From Anthopleura xanthogrammica (taxonomy: Eukaryota > Cnidaria > Anthozoa > Actiniaria > Actiniidae): a stretch of DNA of 64,000 nucleotides. The position numbers were made by a program, and so were the translations under genes. The stretch is from positions 3,565,978 to 3,629,977 of the forward strand of contig OZ025220.1 in NCBI GenBank assembly GCA_964019055.1. Reading direction: 5' to 3'. A model generated the notes under the pieces. It searched no databases. It was not told where the DNA came from and saw only the letters and a program-made list of their open reading frames with translations. This document shows, one piece after another, positions 13,530-27,400 of the stretch; within the stretch, counting starts at the first letter, position 1, and the number at the start of each line of letters is the position of its first letter.

Positions 13530-13632
13530 TAAATGTCCCCGAAGGCCGAGGGAGGTTTTGTTGAAGTCCCGACGCTTTTAGGCGGAGGGGCTTTAACTAA
13601 ACCTCCCGAGGCTTGAGTGGACATTTAAGAGG
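13530..13632. repeat. Small hairpin element
   Basis: The left arm TTAAATGTCCCCGAAGGCC…GGGAGGTTT is mirrored by AAACCTCCCGAGGC…GGACATTTAA, with a ~30-bp loop. Likely a miniature foldback element. Confidence 0.6.
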
Positions 13633-14429
13633 GGATGTCAGTAAAAATCAAGCATTCTCAAAATTTTGTGGCAGTTGTCGAAAAACCGATTTCGCTCATA
13701 TTCTAACCTTAGATAGGCCTTAACCTAAATAATATCGTGGTGTAATTCGTTTTGAAAAATATTGCTTATTTTCTGAGAAAAACGAAAAAATTGATTTTTC
13801 GGAATTTCGGCCCTTTGACGGGCGAAACAAATCGACAACTTCAGAGTCTTCTTGTTGCAAGGAAAAGTAATTCAGACGTATAAAACCACAAGAATCTTAT
13901 TATTTGTCATCTTAACTTCCATTAGGAACATTTTTAGCTACCTCAGTTTGCTCTGTCAAGACGAAATGTTTTTTTTTCTTGACCCCATTTTTTTGCGATG
14001 CCAAGAGTAGCGATAGTTTAAAAAAATGTTTTTGTATGTGCCATAATAAATAATTGGCTAATTTTGTTTCTGGTTGAAATTAATATGTCATATTATCATA
14101 TTCCAATGAAATTAGCTTGGGGTAATAAAATATCGTTGAAATAAAAAGCTTGAAATTCTTAGAAAATTCAGCGATTTGGCTGTCGGGAAAGATCAATCGA
14201 TTTCAAAGTTTGGCACAAACAATACGATAAACCCGTGTTTATTCGCTTTTCAAGCAGTAAAACTAGAATCAACATACTCTATAAGGCGTAATTAAATATT
14301 TTGAAAATAACAAAGAACTTGTTGAGTCCCATATTCGAATATGCCGTAGCCAAAAAAATAATCATATCGATTTGATAAAGACACTCAAGTAAGAATTTTA
14401 TTTAAGGTTAATGAAGCCTTGACATCATT

Positions 14430-15185
14430 CGTTTGAAAAAACACTTCCAAGGGTAGATAAAAGAGTGTTCAACAAGTGATGATGTTACGTTGTGGTCACT
14501 AGACCTGTCACTTGAGAAGAGGGCAAGGCGAGAAAAAGATGCGCTGGTATCCGAGGCATGTTTTGTAATTTATATGCCTTCCTTTTTTTCCACCGTGACC
14601 TAGTGATACTGAAGTAGACTACAGACATTTGGTAGGGCACTCGAGTCTTTCTTAGATTGGTACCAGTGTATCTAATATCCTTAACTAGTCATATAGATTA
14701 ATCACATAAACAGTTGCAGATTTGTGTTTCTTAAACTTGCCAATCTTGTCGGTGAAGAAAAAGAGAAAATACCCCTGACAATGATGTCAACTTCTTACCT
14801 CTCCTAACCTCCTAACCACCAACACCATATATGGGAGGTATAACTCACAACAAACAACTTCACACATCTATCTGCTTTTGATCGGCATGTTTATTTTGTT
14901 ATTGCCGATATCAAAAAGGTCATGACAACTGTCAAGCGTTGCAGCTAGCTAAACAATATCCGTTATTGCCAAGAATTCGAAAGAAAATTACTACAAATTC
15001 CCCTGATAAACTATCTTAAATTCTTGCTATTAACTGTCGCGATGTTCGAAGAATAGAGAAAAACACTTCCGGGTGTAGAAAAAGTCTGTTCAACAAGTGA
15101 TGATTTCGTGTTTTAATCTCTCTACGACGATTTACTGTCCTGTCACTAGACCTTGAGAAGAGGGCAAAAGGCAAGAGAAATATTT
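14430..15185 (+). repeat. Two direct ~115-bp repeats ~620 bp apart
   Basis: 14430–14540 and 15055–15185 share AAAACACTTCC…GGGT, GTTCAACAAGTGATGAT, a 'GTCACTAGACCT' block and CTTGAGAAGAGGGCAA in the same order. The second copy ends about 280 bp before the first coding exon of gene A, so the pair could be duplicated upstream regulatory sequence or a dispersed repeat. Confidence 0.6.
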
Positions 15186-15465
15186 TTTCACACTAATAGC
15201 GTCCACGAAATAAGGAATGTATTTCCTCTTATTACATCATACTGATAGGGAATGCAAGTGACCAAGTTAGGAAAGGGGAGCTTTCAGTAATCGGTATCTC
15301 TTGACAGACGTTCAAATAGACATATACACGTTACAAGATTCACAGAAGTTAAGGAGAGTCCCGTCATTTTTCATAGGGCAATTACTGGGACTACCCTCTA
15401 ACGCTAAGAGAAGGCTTCTAAGAGAAGGCTTCCGGTCTTAGCTGGAAACACTTCCTACCAACAAG

Positions 15466-15487
15466 ATGGCTGAAACTGTTTATCCAG
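15466..15487 (+). CDS. Gene A exon 1 (start codon)
   Basis: ATG in the context ACAAGATGG gives MAETVYP plus one base, then donor GTTTGT. It is chosen as the start because it joins in phase to exon 2 (Gly codon split G|GT). It is only 22 nt of coding sequence, so its evidence is weaker than for the later exons. Confidence 0.6.
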
Positions 15488-18400
15488 GTTTGTACCCGAT
15501 ATTGAATCATCATTGAAGAGGTGTACTATCATGAGTATGTGATAATAGTATAATACATGCATGAAAAGCTTATTTATTGAGGAGGAGGGAGGAAAAGGAG
15601 CGCCTGCTATGAAGACTTTTGACGATTACTCCCCCTAGTTAAGTATTGAAAAAACAAAGAGGATTACAAACCCTCGTTCTTAAACTTTCAGATCTCTACT
15701 GTTGTATTCTGTAGATTAAATAAATGGTAAATCAAGTTTTTCAGATTTTTTTCTATTAATTTGTGCAGGCATTTCTGCACTTTTTGACGTATGGTTTCTG
15801 AGAAATGTGTTTACATTTTGATATTTCCATATATTACATCTTTAGTTATTTCGCTTTTTTCGTCAATTATTAGTCTATTATCCGAAAATATACCACAAAT
15901 GCATTCATCTAGTATTTTACAAGATATTTCTTGGGGTTTTGACTAGTCATATAGTCCTTTTTTCGGCGTTTTGCGTGCTGCAACCGGTACCGTCAAATGA
16001 CTCGCTCGTTAAAGAACACCGGTTCATAAACTATAACTAAAAACCCTTGCATCTTGGTCAGAATCGAAGTAACAACGCTCAAGAGAATCGTTTAACTCAT
16101 CTAAACAGAGTTATCTTATTTTCGATCGATAAAAATTAGATATTTCAAAGAAATTCTAAAAAAACAAATCGACTGTACTGTTATCAGCTCGAACTCGGTT
16201 TGTAACTGGATCTCAAGCTCAACTAGAACTCGGGCAATATTCTCGTATTACAAGTCACGTTTTTAAGATAAGCAGTCCAAAGATCGTGTTACAAAACGTA
16301 CAATAGACCAGTTTAACAGAAACCGACCCCGAGGTTGAGTAGTAGATAATTCAGCATTTGTTAATATTTGTTAAAGGTTAACCTCTGGGTTAAACTGGTC
16401 TACTGCGTTTTGTAACACGATCTTTGGACTGCTTATCTTGTAACGTGACTTGTAATACGAGTCCAATCCGAGGCTGAGTACGAAATCAGCAGAATCGCCG
16501 AGAATAAGCCGTGTACTTTACTTAAGATCATAAAATATCGTAGACAAAGTTTAACTGAAGATTATTGGTAATTTTGGCGCTGTTTGTGGAACAGAGAGGA
16601 TTTTAATAGAATGACCTGCTTGACCTCCGAGGCTGCCAATCCGAGGCTAGCTTCACTTTGGTACAAAGGAACGCCGCCGAGTGTTCAACGAAAGATGCTC
16701 TGCGCATTTTCGGGTATTTCAAGTATTTTCTGAGATTACATATAAGTGAGTTCAGTTATAAGTTAATTTTACAATAAAATCAATGCTTTAAGTCAACTCC
16801 AGCTAATAGTCTGAGTAGGGCAAAGAGTACAGGGAATGTCTGAAGACTGTTAAATGAATTGATTGCTGGTGCAATCAATTCATCTCCAACTACGAATATA
16901 TCAACGAACATCGCCAATTTTCCCGATAATTTTTTTGTATTACGTCAAGGTAGTGGCCTCATGTCAGCTTTAATAGACCTTAGTGTGACTACCAAATGAT
17001 GTACCGAGGGTAAAAAAGCATGGCATTCTTTTGAACTTTCAAGACATCGTTTCATATTCCTGATGTCATAGGTCTATGTTTTAACTCTAGGGAAAGCACA
17101 TCATATAAGATAGGAGTCTGCTTAACATGGCTTTATTTATTTTTTCATTTACACTTTCTTCAGCTGCGCTGATCAATGGAAGTCAAGCCCATTGACTTCA
17201 CATTCTAAGAGCGCCCAGTTTTGTTTGATTTTTAGAAACAGTCGCTCTAAGTCTTATTTTCACATGGCCACGGTTTTTATTATTATGATACTGAATGAAT
17301 AAAAGTAAATGGCGCTTTTAACATTTTTCTTTCTTTCTTTCTTTCTTTTGCTATACAAGGTATCTTGCAAAAACAAGACCCCCCCATCTACGAGCGATGG
17401 TCAGTTTATGAAGATAGTAATTATTTAGCAACAGGAGTTTATTCTAAGCGACCATGGGATCCTTCGCCTCTAAAAGGGGTATCATCCTATCCTACAGGTA
17501 TGTTAATAGTTCCTATTTGTTCAACTAACTAGCATTGAGGAGAAGCAAGGTGTTGAGTTCGTTTAGTTCGGGTTCTACCATAGAAAACTGGAGACTTTAT
17601 TGAACTAAAGCTATTGATGTTTAAAATGATATACTAGAGCTTCAGGATATTACGTGTCATATGTGTCATATTTGTGGTTAGTTAAATCATTAAACTAACA
17701 AGACGCTCCTGGAGCGTGCACTGGGTTGCCTGTCGTGTGCACAAGCTCTGAGTGTAAAACTAACTATAAAATAGCTTAGAAAAAAAGATTTGTATTTTTG
17801 AAAATAGATTAGTAGTATAATAAAGATGCATCTTTCTAAGAGTTTAAAGTTATGATGTTCCAGCTAACAATATGCTTTATTTAGATGGCAAGAAAAGCTG
17901 ATTTTTCTTCAAAATGCGAAATATTCATTTAAATGGTAAAATAAGACCAATCCTTCATCAATATGCCTTCAGAATTGTTATTCTTTGTCCTTATTGTATT
18001 CGGCGAAGTTATTTGCATTACTGGCTATTTTCTTTGAGCAAAATCCTAATACGAATCCAAAAATCGACAGCCGAGTTTCGGGTTGTTGTTGTCGTCAGGA
18101 ACTGAGCTGTATCCCTATATAACTCGCTGCTTAGCGTGCGTGTCATGCTTGGCTTTCTGATCAGCCTGTTTGTCTAGTGTTTGACGAACAAGGTCAGGTC
18201 GCAATAGATCCAATCTCGTTCTAGGACGACGATTAAGGAATAATTCTGCGGGAGTTTGACCAGTTGTACTGTGCGGTGTAGTGCGATAGCAAAGTAAAAA
18301 TCGGACAGCTTGCATTTCCTTCCGCTTTAAAGAATTGCTTGAAGGTCTGGACAAATCATTCGGCTTGCCTGTTGGACCTAGGATAATATAATGCAACAAG

Positions 18401-21400
18401 GCTGTGCTTTATCCCATTGCGCTTCATCAATTCGGAAAATTCATATGAAGTCAATTGTTGTCCATTATCACCCACTAACTATTCTGGGATTCCGTACCGA
18501 GCGAACATGCCTCGAAGCTTTTCAATAGTTGTCTCGCTCGTCACGTTTGGCATTATTTCCACATCAAGCCATTTATAATGAACTTCGTAAAAACATCGTA
18601 TTCATAAATGGACCTGCAAATTCTATATGAACTGTTTGCCAGAGCATTTTTTGCTGTTGCCAATGCTGCAGAGGCGCTTGATGAGGCTTTTTTCTATTTG
18701 ACTGGCATGGTATACAATTGTATACGACGTTAGCAATATCTTTATCTAGGCCTACGCACCATACTTTACTTAACCCATCCTTAAGGTCGCAGAACGCCTT
18801 TTGGTCCTTATCGGTCCTTCTCCACTTAGCATGGTCACGCAAGAGCTCATTAAGCATGATGGTAGAATAATTGCTAATGAAATTTTTAAGCGTGGGGGAA
18901 TGTGAAAAATGTTTTGTGTGCGCTGCTAATGCACCGCATGCAAAGCACCCGAAATGATTCCCATGCCTAAAATATTCCCTAAATTGCACTAAGAATTATC
19001 CCCAACCCGAAATGATCCTCGAAATGATCCCCAGGTAATTTGAAGAATGGAATAGACACTTCTCCGGCGGCCGCAAACTCAAACGAGTTAAAATTAAACT
19101 GAGTGAAAATCCGATACCAGCCTAAAAAAAACAGCAGTAGAAAGAGCACCTTTACTTTAGTAGCCCTACAACGATTCATTATGTCAGGTGTTATATGGGC
19201 CGAGAAAACTTAAATTGAAAATTGACAGATTTACAGACATTTGTATACGCCCATTTTGAAAAGGGTCTATTAAAGTAGTGACGAATTTTGGATCTTGATT
19301 ATAATTTTGTATTTTTTGGATTATTAAGAGCGACTTTTGGTAGAAATCGATCAAAATCGACCTTTCTTGGCTCAAGTCAAAAAAATAAATTTCGCTCATA
19401 TTTTGACCCCAATATGGGGTGTTTTCGTGCACCCCACTTGGTGGCCTATCTGCACACAAAGTTTCAAGGTGGACCAAAACTTTTCGTTTCCAACTTTAAA
19501 TTACTTGTTTCTTACAGAGAACAGCTCTTGATTCCAGTTAGATTAAATACCAAAAAAAGAGTAGAGGGTCACAACTTGCAAATATTTGCTAAGATATGAG
19601 GGATCAATTGATGGATGGATTGACGGAAATGCTGCTTGATTGGTGAATTGACTGATTTATTTAATTTGAAATTCTGATAAATGCGATAATAAATGCACAT
19701 TTCTTCAGAGAAACTATTTAGTTATTTTTCATAAGGTTTTATGTAACTACATGATTAATCGAACGTGTTTGGATCGAAACGTCTGTGTTTTTTTCCAGTT
19801 AAAAACCAGTGACAGCACGTTTGATGAATCATGATAGTTCCTGATTGCAACTTTCACATTTGTAACTACATGATCGAATGTCTTCTTGTTTATAGATACT
19901 GATTTTACATTGGACGGCTTTCTCAATAAGTACGATGAAATTGTACCGTGCATTGGCAATACTTCGGTAGACGAACGAAACCCAGAGCACATCACGTTCC
20001 TGCTTCATACTGTTTTTCCTCATCTCGAGACCAAAATAGCCAAGAGTGGAAGAACTGCAGACATTCTCGATATTATTTTAAAACTTTCCTGTGTTAAGCA
20101 GTGTCCTGTCGTAACGCGTTACGCACTGCAAATGATACTAGATACATTGTCAAAGACAAGCTACGACTCAGGAGGAATGTTTAACGATTTCCTTTTGAAA
20201 TGTGAATCATTTCTCAGAGACTCTCTTCTCGACATCAGTATCTTTGGCTATGAAAATGCTGAAGATCAGGGCCTTAGAATATTTGTGTACAGTCGATCTT
20301 TAATGATCCTCTATGCGAATATCATACAAGGGATAATCCCATTAGCAAACATGGAAAGAAATTTCGAGTTTCTTCTCGTAAGAGTATGTGACCTTGAAAA
20401 ACAAATCTTCTTTCAAGAAAAGGACAAGCCTCGTTATGCAATACGCTGCATTAAAGAAACAATCGCAAGGATTTCTTCCATCAAACAGAAGGACAAAAAC
20501 CCTATTCATATGTTTTTGATTTGGTAAGCAGACAATGGTAGTATACTTTCTGCCTTTAGCAATATATATACCTTCTCTCTCTCTGTGCATTATTCCCGTT
20601 TCTTCCTTCCTTCTTTCCTTCCTTTTTTCCTTCCTTCCTTCCTACCTTAAACTTCTTTTATGTATCCTAGTATCATTTGATCATTTTTATTGAAATTGTT
20701 GTTACACAGGTTAAAGAAATACAATAGTAAAGGAGAAGAAAACAAAGCCCAAAGAAATGACAGTGTTAAACATTTCCTCTCCAAGATCAAGACTTCCAAA
20801 AAAGGCTGGTTTGATTTTCACGCTGCATTTTTTTGCTTGGGTTCTCAGGTAATCAATATAATACTACTGTGATTCAGTATAGCTTTTCATGCTGACTAGG
20901 ACACTATTGTTCTTGCCTAATTGTGGCCTTAGGAGTTTGTCAATTATCAGTGAAGTTTTCCTTTCAGTTTGCAAGTCACATGCTGTACAAATAAAAGTAA
21001 AAATAAAAATAATCATTTTTTAATTACAACACATTACTATTAGTATTATGTTAACTGAATCCAATTTTTTAACCAGATTGATAAAAAGCCACAAAATAGA
21101 GAAATTTTACAATCCCTCGTTGAAAAGTATATCAAACAGCATTCCGATTGTTGCAGTAAATGGACCAGCGAGGGAGAGTGGCAAACAGGTCTTGTTCTAG
21201 GCAGTGTACTGGAAGACATCCTAAATTACGACCATGACAGAGGTACGTTGTCATTATGTTTTGACTTTTCAAGTGTTTCTATGGTTCTAGCTTCCCAAAA
21301 TAAACTCAAAGCCAGAAAGACTCGTGGCTTTTTAAAAAATACTTTATTTTCAAAGAGTTAAGAAAAATGACGGCCATCGTCAGCTGTTGCCACATGAAAA

Positions 21401-24400
21401 AAAAGTTAAATACCTTAGCTGATAAGGCACTTTGGTCCGTGGGTCATTCGTCCTTTTGATTTTCAAATTGAAAATGAAATACTAATGAAAAAGGAGGCCT
21501 TTTTAGGATATGTCTGTCTTTTTTGTGCAACAGGATTAAAACTTGGCACCACGTTATCAATTCTCAATTCTCAATGTTTCAACAAATTGACAATTAAATT
21601 TTCAATTTTTAATTTCGGATTTATGCTTTATACGTTACAACTGCTCGTTGAGATTGAAATGTTATTTAAAACCAGCAATACGAAACAAAATCGTATTCCA
21701 GGCCAAAAAAGAATATGGAAAAAAGCAGGTAGCGGTCTAACTGATACAAAGATTTACACCGGATTTTTCTAATGGGATGTGACGGGCTGCGCCTTGTGTT
21801 GTCCTTTAACTAATGACAATAGACTAGTGCAATATACAATGTATTCCATTTTTTTTTAGCCACCCGTACTCTTGCCTGTCTATGTCTTATTAAATACTTC
21901 AAGCATCTAACAAAACGAAATTCACTTGAAAAGCTGAAGGTACAAGAAAGTTTGCAACGCAGTCTTTATGGACCAAACAAAGACCTACGTCAAGTTATTT
22001 TAGATCACTTGGAACTGGGAGGAAAGAAAACTAGAAAGGAAGGCGTTACCAGGGAAAACATGAATGAACATATCCCCATTACTCATTCGATGGAGCATTT
22101 GGTTCAAAAGTACAAGAAACAGCTTTTACCGAGTTCACAAGATTTCAAGATGAGGAATAATCTAAAAGGCTACTTTTCGGCAAGCTTTCGTGGTGAAGAT
22201 GCGTTAGTCAAAATCCTGGAAACGACCAAAGGTAATTATGTACTATTTAATAAAAGAGCAGGAGTGTTTAACAGGTTTAAAACCACGAGGCGTAGCCAAG
22301 TGGTTTTAGACCTGATAAAACACCATCTGCGAGTTTATTGAACAGCTTCAAAAACTCTTGAATAATTCATAAGCCTTTAGTCGGATTAGATTCACCATAC
22401 ACGTCACAAACATGGATTTTTATACATCGATAGATGTTTGTACGTAGCTGTCATGCGCAGTCGAGGTTTGTACGTCATTGTCATGCGTAGTCAGCCCCAA
22501 AAAGGCTTCCACAATTCAGAGATAGCACCAGTCTCAAGACAGGGGGGATAAGCGACTAGATTTCGTGGGTCGTCGGTGATCGTACGTGAGACTGACCTTC
22601 ATGAGGCTCTAAGTCTTCATCTAAAACTCTGGGGCGCCTTTATCTTTGATGAAGTTGTCCTCATTAGTATTCTTTATTTAAAAACTCATGAATAATTCAT
22701 TAGGAAAACACAATAGAAATCATGGACCGTGAAGGAGTCTATATCACTGATAAAGATTCGTCCTGATTTCCATAATAAACTTTAAACTTGGACTTTCTTG
22801 GCCTTTTCTTTATCCCACGCAAACCCACTACCCTAGAAGTTTGTTAATTAGTCTATAAAACGAGCATATCGTGATTTATAAACATTATTTAAAAAAATCA
22901 TGAATAATTCATAAGCCGTCGGTCCAATTGGAGCGCCCATACGCATCACGTGCATGGACCTTTATATCCCAAAAATTCCTTTTCATTAGTATTCAAGTGA
23001 CCTTTATATAAAGACACATGTGTCTTTACATAAAGAATACTTATGAGGACGACTTTATCAGAGATAAAGGTGCCTCCAAGACTTAGAGCCTCATTAAAAT
23101 CAGCCTTACATATACGATCACCGACAACCCACAAAGTCACGTCGACTATTGTCCCTGCCTTGACTATGGAATGCTATCTTCAACATATGGGCGTCTCTTT
23201 TGAACTGATGGCGCATGACAATCTAATAAGCAAACAAGTTCCATCTTCTGAGAGGGCATCTCAATATTAGTAAGTCTGGCAAATTTGAACGTGTTTCGTC
23301 AAAAAGAACCAGAGTTACAAGCCTTTAAATGTGTAAAATATTTACAAATAAATGTATGGTTTCAAGGGACACTGGAGGGACAGCGTCCCTTCAAACCATA
23401 CATTTCTTTGTAAATATTTGACATATGGAAGGCTCGTAACTCTGGTTCCTTTCATTCAAACACCTTCAAATATGCCAGACTTACTAATATTGAGATGCGT
23501 TTTTAGATGACGGAACTTTTTTTGCACATTAGATTAAAATTCAAAACTCGACCCAGTCCCTTGCTCGTTTTTAAAGTGGCCAATAATGAGAACTTTCCAT
23601 AAAGCAATCATGTTCATTAGTATTCTTTATATAAAGAATGCTAATGGAGAAGACTTTATCGCGTATAAAGGTCCATGCACGTGACTTGACCAAAGTCTTT
23701 GAATAACTTGTAGTAGCTAAACGCTGTGGCTTACCATAGCGTAATGCTTACAAAACAAATTAAACCCCTATCTTTCGAAACAATCTCAGGGCTGATCTAT
23801 GTCGGGGCATGGCTAAATAATTAAAGATCGAAAGATCCGGCAATTAAGCTCTTTTCCCATGTGATGCCAAGTTCATTATCGGTGGGCGTGATATTGCCAA
23901 CCAGGAACTTAAAGGACAATCCAACAAAGCAAAGTGACAAATCCTCTTTTTTTGAAAGTTTGGCACATTTACATCCCATTGATTATTACACATAGCAACG
24001 TTGATAAAGATTAAGTTGACTGAACCCGAGACTGAAAGAATGTAACCACTAAACCCTTTATGATTTGGACATGTTCACAAGTTAAGCTTACTTTTCAAAT
24101 GATTGCAAGCAGAGTTTGTATTTTTCAGATGACTTTGTACGAGAAGAAAGAAAAGGCCCAAGTAAAACCCAGCAACAAATTGTTATAGAAGCTTACACCC
24201 TACGACGATTGAATTCCAAGCCACACCCAAACATCCTTAGGGTGTTTGCTTACGATACGTCAGCTCAGCCGTACCACCTCATCACAGAGATGGTGTCTAA
24301 AGGTTCCCTTTTGCAGTTTTTGCACGGTTTAAGGTATGTTTAAACATAACTCCCAAGTTAACCCATTACTAGTGATCCAACAGCAAATCAGACCGCTATT

Positions 24401-27400
24401 TTTTTTTCCGAATACATTAAAATGATAAAGCACTTTACCAAAATAATTGTTTTAATGTCTACCATTTTTTGTAATACTCTGGAGATGATGAGTCAAAATG
24501 TAATGCAGTTAGCTGGATCCATTCCAGTGAAGTCGTTGGGTTATAAAATAGTACAAAAACATTCACACTGAACAGTTGGATTTATTTAAGAAAATAATCA
24601 ATGATGGGCAAAGAACGTAGTAAAATTAGCGAACACCAAAATGAATAACATTTCCGATGGAATCTTAAAGGAAAATCAGCCAGTCTGAGGGTTAAATCAA
24701 AGCATTCTGATCAAACTTCATCGCCCGACATAAACACAACAAGACACAGGATGAAACAAGAATGCCGCCTCAACTAGCGAGGATTTCCTCCACAAAATAA
24801 TCAGTAATTTACAGAGCGGAATGAAGACAAGTAAACTAACATTTCTGAAATAAACTGAAATTTCCATAGATTATCCTCTTATTTCACAGTGTAAATAACT
24901 TGTTTCATGTGAATTTTGAGTTAGGCATCGAGTCTTGTCGCACCGTAGATGAGTAGGTAGATAAGTACTAAAATCATCAAGCATAACGCAACGCTGTTCG
25001 TTAAAAGAGCAAAATTGACTTCGGCATTTCTTTGGTAGCAACGCCGTTTTTCAGTTCGTGCCATATATCGATTTATAGGGACTAATTTTAGAGTTCGTTA
25101 AGAGCACCAATTTGATTGAGAGTTTGTCGAGCCTTAATTCGATTTATGGCAAAAAAGTTAGATTTCAAAATGTCAGTTGTATCCACGAGTTACCCATATG
25201 GTACATTTGATTTATTTGCCCATGGAACTCCTATGATGTTCTTATTTCACCATGCGAAGTTTAAAGAAAAAAACATGTGCAATTTTTGTTTCCCGCGAAC
25301 GTCCTTAAGGGAATGGTCAAAGAAGAAAGAAGCGTAAGAGTTGCACGAGGCGTTGCCGAGTGCGACTCTAGCTTCTTGAGTGCTTAAAATTCGATTTATC
25401 TCGAAATCCTAGGACGAGCGCAAGAAAAAAAAAAAAAACTTCACTAAGTTGCGTTTCGAGTCAAGCACAAGCATAACAAGATTATCCGATTATCTAAGAT
25501 GAAAGGAAAGCATTTACTACTCCAGTTCAGGAATTAGTATAGGTAATCGAATGGGGCCGAGTAAAATTAAGGATTAATTTCATGAGTGCTTTCAAAACTT
25601 TGAAAAACAGGTGAAATTAATCCTTAATTTTACGGGGAACCATACGATTACCCGTTTATCCGTCTTTAAGAAACCAATAAAATGCCAGTGTGCTGTCAAT
25701 CATCCTGAACTATCAAATCGAAAGTAGTCGTGGTTCAAAAGAATTTTAGCTTAAACGTGTTTCTACCAATGTGCTCACTTCTCTTCTATCAAACTTTGGA
25801 CAATAATACTTCAAGGTTTTCTCCGTTACAAAAGAATATCATCGATCATTGAGCCTAAACAATAAAATATTTTTAATTATTTGATAATTATTTTAAGTAC
25901 AGAATAGAACAATTATTTAGGTGTGTGCTAAGCTTAAAAACAATATTTCAGAAGTCGTACTTAGTCAAAAAACGATTTTAGAGCTATGTTTGTTAATGTT
26001 ACGTTAAGCGACAGCTCGTATTCTGAGAAATAACGTGCTGACTTACCCTTTACAAAATGCTCTTTTTCTCCTCTCTAAATTACCGCATGAAGCCCAAAAA
26101 TTTCGTCATGCAAGGAAACTTATCTACATTTGGTATTATGACGTTGGTTTTAATTTATTCATAATTTTCACAGAATAACTACGATTCAAACACGAAGTGT
26201 CCGGAATTAGGGACCGTCCCGAATTAGGGCAACACACTGTACAGTGATTTTGTCATTGCGAGGTTGGAGGTAGAAAAGATTCAGAAATCAGTAAGAATCC
26301 AACGGTAAATTTTGCTCTAACTTTTATATTGTTTTTGTGAATAGATACGCATTATATCCGCTGAAAATAGAAGCGTGAAATGCTTTTTTTTATTGAGTTA
26401 GAAGTTGTAGAATTTTGAATTTGGCGCTTTACACTGAATTAACCAATGAAATATCGAAATATAATTGAATCAAGGGATTAACTAAGTAGCTAGTTAACGG
26501 TCTCCTATGCCGCGGCTCTATTGATATCAGCCTAGTTCTTGGGCACATCTTTACTCAAGGAGCATTAATTTGCACCGATTAGACATTGATAAGATCAACA
26601 TGATAGACCTTCAGAAAACTGTACTTCTAGGTTAACCGCTCGTATACTGAGAAGAGTGCTTCAGCTCTCCGAGGATCAGGATAGCTCTTGAGCTGGAAGC
26701 AACTAATTACCAGCAATATTACTTTTATTATGTGTTATATATTTGCTGTGAAATAAAGGATAATAATGAGTGTTTATCTTTGTTGTAGTAATCGTACGAC
26801 TCTCCACATGATGTCTGTAGGAATCCTACAGCAACAACCAATGAGGATGCAGCATTTTATGCTACGTCATTTATTTACAGAGAGTGCCATGAATGAATGA
26901 AATTTGATATCTTGAACTCACTTTTACTCTTGAACACGATCGCCATCGCCAACTATTCCGGTCTTGTGCGCCCGTTTTGCGTCAGCGGTAATCATAATAA
27001 ATGCACTAGATTGTTCCTGTTTTTTACATATTCTAGGCTGTTTATATCTTCATCTTTTAAAGCATTCTGGAGGTTGGTAAGATCTAAATTTGTCAAGAAA
27101 TCCGACATGAAGAAGGCAGTGTTGTTTTGAAAAAAATAAATTTTCCCGCAAACGTCTGAATTTCGCGGGCATTTTGACCGGAAGTAAAATTGTCACAGGT
27201 TTAACTGCTGACAACATAACTCGCTTTGCAGTAATCCCAAAATGAATTACGGCATTGGAAAGCTGAGTTTCCGATGTAAATTTTGGTACCAAGCTTGTCC
27301 TACGTTTCTCGTTTTTTTCGGGTAAAAAATCGCTCATGATTTCGGACTGTGACGTGAACAAGAGACAGCGGAGACTGATGATGAACCAGGTTTGGGACTT

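Larger units (their letters stand above)
11540..15465. other. Intergenic region upstream of gene A
   Basis: No supportable gene. It holds a dispersed repeat at 12290–12430 (second copy at 47346–47480), a small hairpin at 13530–13632 (TTAAATGTCC… / …GGACATTTAA), and a pair of direct repeats at 14430–14540 and 15055–15185 just before the first coding exon of gene A. Any promoter of gene A should lie here, but no clear core promoter was recognisable. Confidence 0.5.

Noticed and set aside
21485..21772. 95-residue frame between exons 5 and 6 of gene A
   Set aside because: AT-rich, no domain features, sits in an intron whose flanking exons join in phase without it.
22232..22341. Extension of gene A exon 6 to the in-frame stop at 22341
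   Set aside because: A GT donor at 22232 joins in phase to the kinase β3–αC exon at 24129; the extension is a hairpin repeat.
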